NCBI GenBank assembly: GCA_965112735.1
Contig: OZ218961.1
Location: 1,302,001-1,366,000 of the forward strand
Length of the DNA stretch: 64,000 nucleotides
Direction of reading: 5' to 3'
Source of the DNA: Phaeosaccion multiseriatum
Lineage: Eukaryota > Ochrophyta, other classes
How positions within the stretch are numbered: the first letter of the stretch is position 1; every line of letters starts with the position of its first letter. A model generated the notes under the pieces. It did not search any database, was not told where the DNA came from, and saw only the letters and a program-made list of their open reading frames with translations. A program made the position numbers and the translations under genes. Shown here piece after piece: positions 29,348 through 39,471 of the stretch.

Positions 29348-31277
29348 ATGGAGGAGGGAGCAGAAGAGAACACCTTCCCATCTGGTGCTTCAAAGCGGCG
29401 CTCAGAAGGTCCCAATGACTGGGATGGAGTGAAGGTGCTGACTCTCTTGGCTGCCAATGTGGGCTCCCGCAAGAGTCTGTGGGGCCTGTGCAGAGAGGTG
29501 GATGCAGTAGCGGGGAGGCGACTTGTTCTACACAAAGACGTACCGAAAGCTGTGCAGGAGAGAATGCTACAGATGCTCGAGCATCGGCAACGGTTTGAGC
29601 TCGCGCAATCGGAAGAAGGGGCATCATCTGCTCCTGACGAGGGGCAGAGCCAAGGCCTCCAGGAGGAACAGCAGGAGGGAGGAGGTAACATCCGCCAGAG
29701 GAAATGGTTTCGGGTCATCGCTGTGAGCCTGGGTCTTTCCAGTGGGTATTTTTTCCAGGCCATCTGATGAAGCGAAGAAGCCGGACATTGCCCTAGTTCA
29801 GGAAGGGCTGAGAGTGCTCCCTCCCTCGGTGAAGCGCGTTCGCTTGGGAGATGATTTCAACTGTCGTGGCCTGCGTCTTCCTGACTGGCTGGAGAGTGTA
29901 CATTTTGGGAGAGATTTTTCCGAAGAGGTCAAACTTCCGCACGCCTTGAGAGAATTGAGCTTTGATCCTCAGTCCGAATACAATCGTCCTTTGGATCTCC
30001 CCCCATCGCTGCAGAAGGTATCGTTTGGGTGGAAGTACACACAGCAGACAGATTTCAGTCTGCTGGACGGGCTTACGGAGCTGAAATTTTCCGATGGGTC
30101 GAGGTTTAATCATCCGTTCACCCTGCCTGCCTCTCTTCGGACTCTGCACCTGGGACGGTACTACACGCTGCCCCTATCGGATCTGCCGGACGGGCTGGAG
30201 GAGCTGAAATTTGACTATGGCTCGAGGTTTAATCATCCGTTAACCCTGCCTGCCTCTCTTCGGACTCTGCAGCTGGGGTGGAAGTACACTCAGCCGCTAC
30301 CGGATCTGCCGGACGGGCTCAAGGAGCTGAGATTTGCCTATGACTCGACGTTTAATCATCCGTTGATTCTGCCTGCCTCTCTTCGGACTCTGCAGCTGGG
30401 GAAGATTTATAACCAGCCCCTATCGGATCTGCCGGACGGGCTGGAGGAGCTGAAATTTTCCGGTGGGTCGAGGTTTAATCAACCGTTAACCCTGCCTGCC
30501 TCTCTTCGGACTCTGGAGCTGGGAATGCAGTATAACGAGCCCCTATCGGATCTGCCGGACGGGCTGGAGGAGCTGAAATTTTCCGGTGGGTCGAGGTTTA
30601 ATCATCCGTTAACCCTGCCTGCCTCTGTTCGGACTCTGCAGCTGGGAAAGGAGTATGACCAGCCCCTATCGGATCTGCCGGACGGGCTGGAGGAGCTGAG
30701 ATTTGCCGAGGAGTCCAGCTTCAATCATCCGTTGATTCTGCCTGCCTCTCTTCGGACTCTGCAGCTGGGAAAGATTTATAACCAGCCCCTATCGGATCTG
30801 CCGGACGGGCTGGAGGAGCTGAGATTTGACTTTGGCTCGAGGTTTGATCATCCGTTGATCCTGCCTGCCTCTCTTCGGACTCTGCACCTGGGATGGGAGT
30901 GTAACCAGCCCCTATCGGATCTGCCGAACGGGCTGGAGGAGCTGAGATTTGGCTATGGCTCGAGGTTTGATCATCCGTTGATTCTGCCTGCCTCTCTTCG
31001 GACTCTGCAGCTGGGATGGCAGTATAACCAGCCCCTATCGGATCTGCCGGACGGGCTGGAGAAGCTGGACTTTTCCTATTCCCCGAAGTTTAATCATCCG
31101 TTAACCCTGCCTGCCTCTCTTCGGACTCTGGAGCTGGGAAGGGGGTTTCACCAGCCCCGATTGGATCTGCCTGCAGGTCTGGAGCGACTCAGGGTTTGGG
31201 AGGGATACGAGCTCCCTGCCCAGCTGCCCGAGGGCCTTCAAGTGGAGGTCCACGAAAACTCGGATTCGAGGAGATGA
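29348..31277 (+). pseudogene. FNIP-type leucine-rich repeat protein, copy 1, frameshifted
   Basis: ATG at 29348 begins a frame (DWDGVKVLTLLAANVGSRKS) that stops at 29765-29767. The FNIP repeat frame, open from 29742 to the TGA at 31275-31277, is in a different phase. Copy 2 (36865-38583) is continuous, and copy 1 has four extra bases between the shared GCTGT and GACATTGCC landmarks (about 29730-29795). Nine units of 41 residues (123 bp) follow, each reading like LSDLPDGLEELKF plus FNHPLTLPASLRTLQLG. FNIP repeats form solenoids and are usually binding scaffolds. The intact long 3' frame suggests the frameshift is recent, a sequencing error, or bypassed by splicing. Confidence 0.75.
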
Positions 31278-32161
31278 GGTGTAGCCCAGCTACGGTGTCA
31301 AGGAGTGGTCGCACTGTATGGACGGACCGGCGCTTTGGCGGGATTGGCGGAGTCTTGATGGATGGGTGTGACGAGCCCTCTGGGATCTGAAGATTTGGAG
31401 CGACGCAGAAGCGCCCTGGGCTGTCGCTGTGGCGTCCGAAAAGAAACGGCCCAAAAAGGCGGTCATACAATGGTTACAGATTTGAGACAGCAAGTAACAC
31501 ACGCTACACATATATAGCGTTATCGGCGGGGCTCGCAGTGAGAGATAAGAGGAGAGTCTGATCTAGCCACCTCCCATTGCAAATTCAAGTGAAGCTTGTG
31601 TGAAAAAGAGACTGGGGATATATGTGTATATATGTGCGTCAAGTCTACGACTAGAGTTCAAAGCATTCGAAATTACAAAAGCGAAGGCAGCCAGGCCGTG
31701 CTTGCTCTGTTCGCTGCTCCCCCCTTCCTTGGCTTGTTGCCATTCCTCCCATTACCCATCCCTGTCCAGCTCAGCCTTCAGACTGGCTGGCTGCTCCTCG
31801 CCGGACTGTTTCTCACTGGACTACTCCTGTTAGGGCAGAAGTGAGGGCCCCACTCTCCCACTCACTCCTGCACTCACACACCGCCACCGCCACACACCCG
31901 CCGAATCCAGTCAATAGTCCCATACTCGCATACTCCCTCACTCCCTCCCGCCCTTGAAGAAATAGTCTCTCGCCTCGCCTCTGCTCCTTCCCCCCTCTCG
32001 CACCTTCAGCGCACTCGGGTCTCTGGCTCCTACTGGCGACAGCTCCTCACTACTGCCGCTATTACTCCACTGCTTCTGCTGCTGCCGAGGCTCCCTCTTA
32101 ACCCATACACCTACAGCTGCCCCATATACCTGTCTACGGCTGCCCCCCCTCCCTCCACCAC
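31278..32161. other. 3' flank of FNIP copy 1, shared with unit 2
   Basis: This is non-coding sequence closely matching 38584-39471. It includes a conserved 'gttacagatttgagacagca' and 'tatatagcgttatcggcggg' region near 31470-31530 that may hold the 3' UTR and polyadenylation region. No gene is supported. Confidence 0.5.
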
Positions 32162-32465
32162 TTAGCACACCCGGTTGGTCTTCTCTCCGCTGAGGCGGTG
32201 CGTTGCGTCCGATCCAAGTGAGTGGAGCCGCCCAAGGTCCTTGCTCGCGGCGGCGGCGCCCGTCTCCTGCACCCCCTTGGGTTTCTTCCTCGCCTGCCAA
32301 TGGGGGTGGTATTGTCGGTGGAAAGTGTGTTTGTGTGTGTGTGTGAGGGAGAGAGAGAGAGGCAGAGAGAGTGTGAGGGAGAGTGCGTGTCAATGGCTCT
32401 GTCTGTGTGCCGTTGTGTGTGCGCTACTGAAGGAGGGGGGGGGAAGGTGGTACAGGGTAGTGTAG

Positions 32466-32965
32466 AAGCTCACTCACTCACTCACTCACGCACGCACGCA
32501 CGCACGCACGCACTCACGCACGCACTCACTCACTCACTCACTCACTCACGCACTCACTCACTTACTCACTCACTCACTCACTAACTCACTTACTCACTCA
32601 CTCACTCACTCACTCCCTCATTCACTCACTCACTCACTCACTCACTCACTCACTCACTAACTCACTCACTCACCCACTCCCTCACTCACTCACTCACTCA
32701 CGCACTCACTTACTGACTCACGCACTCACTCACTCACTCACTCACTCACCCAGTTACTTACTGACTCACTCACTCACTTACTGACTCACTCCCTCACTCA
32801 CGCACTCACATGCGCACACACGCACACATGCACGCGCCCTCGCACGCACGCACGCACGTATACACACAAGCACGCACACACACACACACGCACTCACGGA
32901 CGTACACACACACGCACGTACACACGCACTCACTCACGCACGCACACGCACTCACTCACGCACGC
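32466..32965. repeat. (TCAC/GCAC)n intron repeat, GAD copy 2
   Basis: On the minus strand it starts at the donor after GAGACGCCG (GTGCGTGCGTGAGTGAGTGC) and runs about 500 bp. The corresponding intron in copy 3 (39604-39938) is far shorter in repeat content, so the tract length differs between duplicates. Confidence 0.9.
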
Positions 32966-33147
32966 ACCGGCGTCTCCAGCTCGAGGGGAGTGGTGGGGTG
33001 CTGCTGGAAGAAGGAGAAGGCGGCGAGGATGTCGCTCATCAACACTTCCGCCAAGTCACGCGAGAAGTTCTCCTTCACCACCACCCGCATGATGGCCTGG
33101 GGGGAGGAGGGGGGTGAATGGGTATGAGTGAGTGAGGAGAGGCAGCG

Positions 33148-33300
33148 AGAGGGAGGGAGGGAGGGAGGGAGGGAGGGAGGGAGGGAGGGAGGGAGGGAGG
33201 GAGGGAGGGAGGGAGGGAGGGAGGGAGGGAGGGAGGGAGGGAGGGAGGGAGGGAGGGAGGGAGGGAGGAAGGGAGGGAGGGAGGGAGGGAGGGAGGAGAG
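33148..33300. repeat. (GGGA)n tract, GAD copy 2 intron
   Basis: A GGGA run of about 150 bp lies between two GAD exons, on the 5' side of the exon 32968-33096. Copies 1 (26255-26300) and 3 (40122-40140) have much shorter runs at the same place. Confidence 0.9.
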
Positions 33301-35644
33301 AGGGACAGGGAGGGAAGGAGTGAGAGAAGGAGGGAGGGAGAGGAGGCGACGAAGAGAGGGACAAAGAGAGGGAAAAGGGAGGGAAGGAAGGAGTGAAGGT
33401 CAGTTGCGCCAGGGTGCTGGATGAAAGTAGAGCACTCATGGCACGAAGCTCTGAGCATCATGACCGGCTCATGCCATGCCCTGTGGAGAGTCCTCTTGCG
33501 CCTTCGCCCACCCTCTCATCCACACCCAGACGCGCACCCACGCACCCACGCACGCACCCACGCACCCACACACCCACGCACGCACCCACGCACCCACGCA
33601 CCCACGCTCTCACGCACCCACGCACCCACGCTCTCACGCACCCACGCACCCACGCACCCACACACCCACGCACGCACCCACGCACAAACACACACCCTCG
33701 CACAAACACACACACCATGTCAGTGGCGCCCTGTGGGCACGTGTAGGCCGGAACTATCCAGCCCTTGTTGCGAAGCTTGTCCTGGAGGTCGAATACGCTG
33801 CAGTTGGCGCCAGTGGTGAGACTCCACGCCACCACGGGGATGTGCGCCTTGTCCACGATGGTCACCATGCCCTGAGGGGTAAGAGGGAGGGAGGGATGGA
33901 GGGAGGGGGTGTTTCCCATCCAGTACTTATGTTGTAAGTCAGGCCATCCAATGCCATCCTTTGAAGTAAGTGTTTGTGTGCTCACCGTCTTGACGAGCGC
34001 AAGAACTCGGCATTCTCCTGAGTGCGGCGCGTCGCAGCGGCGGGCAAGGGGAGAGGAGCGTGAAGGGAGGGAAATGTCGTGGGTGAGAAGCCAGTGGGGG
34101 GGGGGGTTGGCCAACAAAGAGGAGGGGCAAAGGCATGATTGGAGCTGCTCACTCACTCACACACTCAATCGCTCATCACTCGCTCAACCCTCGCTCAATC
34201 CCTCACGCATGCACTCACTCACTCACTCACTCACTCACCCACTCACCCACTCACCCACTCACCCACTCACCCACTCACCCACTCACTCACTCACACTCAC
34301 TCACTTAATCACTCACTCACTCACCCACTCACTCACCCACTCACCCACTATCTCACTCACTATCTCACTCACCCACTCACCCACTCACCCAGTCACTCAC
34401 TGTCTCACTCACACACCCGCTCACCCACTCACACAGTCACTCACTATCTCACTCACACACTCAACCACCCACCCACTCACCATACAGTACGCTGATCACA
34501 TCACGAGAAGAAGAACAGAAGAGCCCCGCCACCGGTAGCGAGAGAAGCGAGAGAAAGAGGGAGAGCAATAAGGGACCGGTGAAGGTGCGACACAAGTGAA
34601 CAGGAGGGAGGGGCGGTGAGCGACGGGAATGGTCAGGAGGGATTGACCGACCTCCCCGAAAGTCAGGCAAGAAGGAGCCTTCATCTCCACTGAAAATGCC
34701 ACCAAAGCAGCTCAGTTAAGGAAGAGAGAGAGAGAGAGAGGAGCTGTGAGGTGCGTGAAACTGTATGCTATGCAGATTGCTGTTGGCCCTGGCACAAGCA
34801 GGTCGATTTCTAGTAGTCGTACTGGCAGTCGTGTACGGGTAGTGGCCGTCGCCACCACAGACGGCAAAGTTGCCTGCACCGTTGTAGTCTTAATTACATC
34901 TCGACAGCACAAGAAAGGACGCAAGTAAGCAAGAAAGTGGTGAGTGGTGTCAGGACGCACCATGACTTGGAAATACCCGGACTTGCCCAAGCTTGTCATT
35001 GAAGTCGACGCAGTGCAGCACAGCACAGCACAGCACAGCAGTTGGTGATACATCACGGAGGGACAGGTATGTAGGGCCGCAGAGCAAGAGACGAAACGCA
35101 CACGCAACAAACGCGTAGAGAGGGAGACAGAGAGAGAGGGGGGAAGATAAGGGGAAAAGCTTCGAGTGGGGTCCGAGGACCATCGCGCTTCACAGGACCT
35201 CGGCTCGGAAACTGCAACTCACCACTTCCATCCAGTGCCATCCAGCGTTGCCCTGTGACACTCCGTACTGACTGACCGACTCTTTGGTACTCAGGAATTC
35301 ACTCGCTTACTCGCTCACGCACTCCCCCAGTCAGTGAGTCAGTCAGTGAGTCAGTCAGTGAGTCATTCAGTCCGTCACTGACTTACCGGATGAAGTTGTA
35401 GTACTGTGCGAAGATGTTGCCGGAGCTTTTAGAGAAATTGAGCGTGAGGGACGCCTGGTCACCTCTCACTGGGACAGATGGCAGTAGATGGGCGGATAGA
35501 AAGATGGTGATGTACACAGAGAGCATTCATAGAGAGCACAGGGAGAGACAGGACAGATGAGAGGAGATGAGACGACATGCACATACCCCACCCACCCACG
35601 CACCGACGCACTCGCCCACCCACCCGCCGACCCACCAAACCAAC

Positions 35645-36106
35645 CCAACATTTGCAACGACCTTGCTGGCCTCCACAAGATTGAAGTCGTTCGGGGTGGT
35701 AGAGAGACTTGCAAATGAGCATGTTAAGGTGTAGCACATGGGCCTTGAGGAGATGCCCACTTTCGTCCTTGGAGGACTCTGGAAGGCCTCCCAGAACCTC
35801 TGTGATCACTAACCTAGTGATGCATGCCCCCAAGGAGAGAGAGGGAGGGAGGGGAGTTGATAATAGAGCAAATGCCATGGTAGATAGAGGGTGACGGTAG
35901 ACTCAAAGGGGCTGTGCACCACGTGAGCGACACACAGAAGCACCACCCTGCAGGGGACACAGCCAGGTACACACACATGCACGCCCGTACGCACACACGC
36001 TTTCGCACCTGCAGCTGCTCCATAACAAGCGGGTCGTGCCTGAGCTTCTCCCTCTCTCGCTTGCAGTACGGGTGGTCAAAGGCGACATTGCCTTCGTCTC
36101 GAAGGC
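35645..36106 (-). CDS. Two conserved exon-like segments upstream of GAD copy 2
   Basis: The segment 36009-36106 has good splice sites (CAG acceptor, CAG/GTGCG donor) and reads LRDEGNVAFDHPYCKREREK then LRHDPLVMEQLQ. The second, about 35645-35816, starts after TAG and reads LVITEVLGGLPESSKDESGH in one frame, with NDFNLVEASKVVANVG in another. Both are almost identical in copy 3 (about 42442-42613 and 42806-42903) and absent from copy 1. They do not match GAD sequence that I know to precede the FTLNFS exon, so they may belong to a different gene or a lineage-specific insertion. The family is not recognised. Confidence 0.4.
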
Positions 36107-36414
36107 CTGTGCGAGGAGATGAAGAAGAGAAGATGTGCAGCAAGGAGGAAAGAGAAACGGAACCCTTGGCTGCTTGCCGGCTCCACTCTTCCGTCCCCAG
36201 CCAGGGCCCCAGCCAGCCTCCCAGCGAACCTCACACGCAGGTACTCCTCTCCCCCTCCTTCCTACTTGTTTCTTTGTGTCCTCCTGTCGTACCTCTTGAG
36301 CTGGCGGCCGTGAGGCGACTTGCTGTCGTTGTACCTCCCAGCAAGGTGACACGTTTCTCGTCCTCTTCCTCCTCCTCCTCCTCCTCCTCCTCCTCCGCTT
36401 GAGCCTCTGCTGCT

Positions 36415-36864
36415 GTGGCTGCTGCTCAGGTGGCTTTGCATCACTCCCGCTGCTGCATCGCCTCCGGGGAGAGGCCGGCGAGAGTGACCGCTTGCGAAGA
36501 GGCTGCTGCTGCTAACGGAGCTGCTGCCTCGGCTTTCCCTGTTGTCGTCCCTGTCAGGCTCAGACTCTCTGGACCAAGGGGAGGAGGTCTGCGGGAACCC
36601 ATGATGTGTGCCTGTTGGTTCTTTCCAAGACCCCACCCTATTACTTTTGGGAGGCGGCGAAATCGTAAGTCAAGGAAGGCGTGGAGGCCGGCCCTTCCCC
36701 CCAAAGCTATTTCCCCATCCTCCTTCCCCCGTCATTGTGAGCACACGGCGGACAACCTCCCTTCCAACCCCTCGCCCTACCTTCCCCGCTATCTGCTTGT
36801 TTGGGTGAGTTTTCCGTCGGCAGAGGAATTTATTCGGTAATAGGCGGAGAGAGAAGAAGAAAGA
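36415..36864. promoter_or_regulatory. Shared upstream region of GAD (-) and FNIP (+) genes, unit 2
   Basis: Nearly identical to 28870-29347. It differs mainly by a shorter segment near 36640, where unit 1 has extra 'aacctcagcagcttttcttt'. It is the probable bidirectional promoter, inferred from position and conservation. Confidence 0.4.
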
Positions 36865-38583
36865 ATGGAGGGGGGAAAGAGACGAGCAGCAGCCGAGACC
36901 ACCATCGCATCTGGTGCTTCAAGGCGGCGCTCAGAAGGTCTCAATGACTGGGATGGAGTGAAGGTGCTGACCCTCATTTTTGCAAACATGGGCTCCACCA
37001 AGAGTCTGTGGGGCTTGTCCAGAGTGGTGGATGCAGTCGTGGGCAGGCGAGTTGTTCTACACTGCGATGTGCCTACAGCGGTCCAGCAGAGAATACTGAA
37101 GATGCTCGAGCACCAGCAGCGGCTTGAGCTTGAGCCATCTCGGGAAGGAGGAGCATCCTCTGCTCCTGACGAGGGGCAGAGCCAAGGCCTCCAGGAGCAG
37201 CAGCAGCGGGCCCAGCAGTGTGGAGAGGGAGGAGGAGAGATTCCCAACGAAAGGCATTTTCCGGTCAGCGCTGTCACGCTGGGCTTTGCAAAAGCGCGGC
37301 TCTTTTCATCTGGTGATACTCGGTTGGCGGACATTGCCCTTGTCCAGGAAGGGCTGAGAGTGCTCCCTCCCTCGGTGAAGCACGTTCGCTTGGGAGATGA
37401 TATCAACTGTCGTGGCCTGCGTCTTCCTGACTGGCTGGAGAGTGTACATTTTGGGTGGAATTTTTCGGAAGAGGTCAAACTTCCGCACGCCTTGAGAGAG
37501 TTGAGCTTTGATCCTATGAGCATGTACAATCATCCTTTGGACCTCCCCCCATCGCTGCAGAGGGTATCGTTTGGGTGTGAGTACACACAGCAGACAGATT
37601 TCAGTCTGCTGGACGGGCTTACGGAGCTGAAATTTTCCTATGGCTCGAAGTGTGATCATCCGTTAACCCTGCCTGCCTCTCTTCGGACTCTGGTGCTGGG
37701 AGGGGAGTATACCCAGCCCTTATCGGATCTGCCGGACGGGCTCAAGGAGCTGAGATTTGCCTGCTACTCGAAGTTTAGTCATCCGTTGATTCTCCCTGCC
37801 TCTCTTCGGACTCTGCAGCTGGGAAGGGAGTATCACCAGCCCCTATCGGATCTGCCGAACGGGCTGGAGGAGCTGAAATTTTGGCCTGGCTCGAAGTTTA
37901 ATCATCCGTTGATTCTACCTGCCTCTCTTCGGACTCTGCTGCTGGGATATAAGTATAACCAGCCCCTATCGGATCTGCCGGACGGGCTGAAGGAGCTGAG
38001 ATTTGCCGAGGAGTCCAGCTTCAATCATCCGTTCACCGTGCCTGCCTCTCTTCGGACTCTGGAGCTGGGAAACGAGTATAACCAGCCCCTATTGGATCTA
38101 CCGGACGGGCTCAAGGAGCTGAAATTTTTCTATTGCTCGGTGTTTAATCATCCGTTGATCCTGCCTGCCTCTCTTTGGACTCTGGAGCTGGGATATAAGT
38201 ATACCCAGCCCCTATCGGATCTGCCGGACGGGCTCAAGGAGCTGAGATTTTTCGAGTTCTCGGAGTTCAATCATCCGTTAACCCTGCCTGCCTCTCTTCG
38301 GACTCTGGAGCTGGGATATAAGTATAACCAGCCCCTATCGGATCTGCCGGACGGGCTGGAGGAGCTGAGATTTTTCGAGTTCTCGGAGTTCAATCATCCG
38401 TTAACCCTGCCTGCCTCTCTTCGGACTCTGCAGCTGGGAAAGGAGTTTCACCAGCCTCTATCGGATTTGCCTGCAGGTCTGAAGCGACTTGAGGTTTTCG
38501 AGGGAATCGAGCTCCCTGCCCAGCTGCCCGAGGGCCTTGAAGTGAGGAGCTGTAACGTGGATGAGGATTCTGATGATTATTGA
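36865..38583 (+). CDS. FNIP-type leucine-rich repeat protein, copy 2, intact
   Basis: A complete 572-codon frame from ATG (36865) to TGA (38581-38583). Residues about 1-130 form a non-repeat head (NDWDGVKVLTLIFANMGSTK and VLHCDVPTAVQQRILKMLEH, then a Gln/Glu linker) that might be an F-box-like helical region. The FNIP array starts near residue 150 with degenerate units (LPDWLESVHFGWNFSEEVKL). Seven regular 41-residue units follow, each pairing LPDGLKELRF with FNHPLTLPASLRTLELG. The C-terminal cap reads GIELPAQLPEGLEV and ends in an acidic tail. Copy 1 has nine regular units, so the array has changed length since duplication. The role is probably protein binding, as in other FNIP/LRR solenoids. 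A partner cannot be inferred. Confidence 0.85.
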   Translation: MEGGKRRAAAETTIASGASRRRSEGLNDWDGVKVLTLIFANMGSTKSLWGLSRVVDAVVGRRVVLHCDVPTAVQQRILKMLEHQQRLELEPSREGGASSAPDEGQSQGLQEQQQRAQQCGEGGGEIPNERHFPVSAVTLGFAKARLFSSGDTRLADIALVQEGLRVLPPSVKHVRLGDDINCRGLRLPDWLESVHFGWNFSEEVKLPHALRELSFDPMSMYNHPLDLPPSLQRVSFGCEYTQQTDFSLLDGLTELKFSYGSKCDHPLTLPASLRTLVLGGEYTQPLSDLPDGLKELRFACYSKFSHPLILPASLRTLQLGREYHQPLSDLPNGLEELKFWPGSKFNHPLILPASLRTLLLGYKYNQPLSDLPDGLKELRFAEESSFNHPFTVPASLRTLELGNEYNQPLLDLPDGLKELKFFYCSVFNHPLILPASLWTLELGYKYTQPLSDLPDGLKELRFFEFSEFNHPLTLPASLRTLELGYKYNQPLSDLPDGLEELRFFEFSEFNHPLTLPASLRTLQLGKEFHQPLSDLPAGLKRLEVFEGIELPAQLPEGLEVRSCNVDEDSDDY

Positions 38584-39471
38584 TGATGGTGATGAAGACG
38601 AGTCGAGGAGATGAGGTGACTGTAGCCCAGCTACGGTGTCAAGGAGTGGTCGCACTGTATGGACCGGCGCTTTGGCGGGGTTGGCGGAGTCTTGATGGAT
38701 GGGTGTAACGAGCGCTCTGGGATCTGAAGAGGCCAAAGTTAGCGACGCAGAAGCGCTCTGGGCTGTGGCTGTGGCGTCCGAAAAGAAACGGCCCAAAAAG
38801 GCGGTTGTACAATGGTTACAGATTTGAGACAGCAAGTAACACACGCTACAGATATATAGCGTTATCGGCGGGGCTCGCAGTGAGAGATAAGAGGGGAGTC
38901 TGATCTAGCCACCTCCCATTGCAAATTCAAGTGAAGCTTGTGTGAAAAAGCGACTGGGGATGTATGTGTATACGAGTAGAGTTCAAAGCATGTCGAAATT
39001 ACAAAAGCGAAGGCAGCCAAGTGCTTGCTCTGTTCGCTCCTCCCCCCTTCCTTGGCTTGTTGCCATTCCTCCCATTACCCATCCCTGTCCAGCTCAGCCC
39101 ATCAGACTGGCTGGCTGCTCCTCGCCGGACTGTTTCTCACTGGACTACTCCTGTTAGGGCAGAAGCGAGGGCCCCACTCTCCCACTCACTCCTGCACTCA
39201 CACACCGCCACCGCCACACACCCGCCGAATCCATTCAATGGTCCCATACTCGTATCCTCCCCTCCCTCCCGCCCTTGAAGAAATAGACTCTCGCCTCGCC
39301 TCTGCTCCTTCTTCCCCCCTCTCAAACCTCCTCCTCCTACTGGCGACAGCTCCTCTGTACTGCTGCGATTACTCCGCTGCTTCTGCTGCTGCCGAGGCTC
39401 CCTCCTAACCCATACACCTACAGCTGCCCCAAACACCTATCTACGGCTGCCCCCTCCCCTCCCTCCACCAC
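38584..39471. other. 3' flank of FNIP copy 2
   Basis: Duplicate of 31278-32161 with small indels. No gene is supported. It ends at the terminal exon of GAD copy 3. Confidence 0.5.

Larger units (their letters stand above)
32162..35462 (-). pseudogene. Glutamate decarboxylase C-terminal half, copy 2, with a 7-bp exon deletion
   Basis: Exons on the minus strand: 35387-35462 (LNFSKSSGNIFAQYYNFIR), 33986-34017, 33716-33871 (KGWIVPAYTCPQGATDM), 32968-33096 (RVVVKANFSRDLAEVLMSDI) and a terminal exon 32162-32293 (ARKKPKGVQE, ending SGEKTNRVC and TAA). The terminal exon resembles the end of plant GADs, which carry a basic calmodulin-binding tail ending in Lys-Lys-Thr-Asn-x-x-Cys-like residues. The exon at 33986-34017 is 32 bp instead of the 39 bp in copies 1 and 3. 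One of two tandem GACGAGC heptamers is lost, which shifts the frame before the GWIVPAY segment. This copy is therefore unlikely to make a full C-terminal half. Confidence 0.7.
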
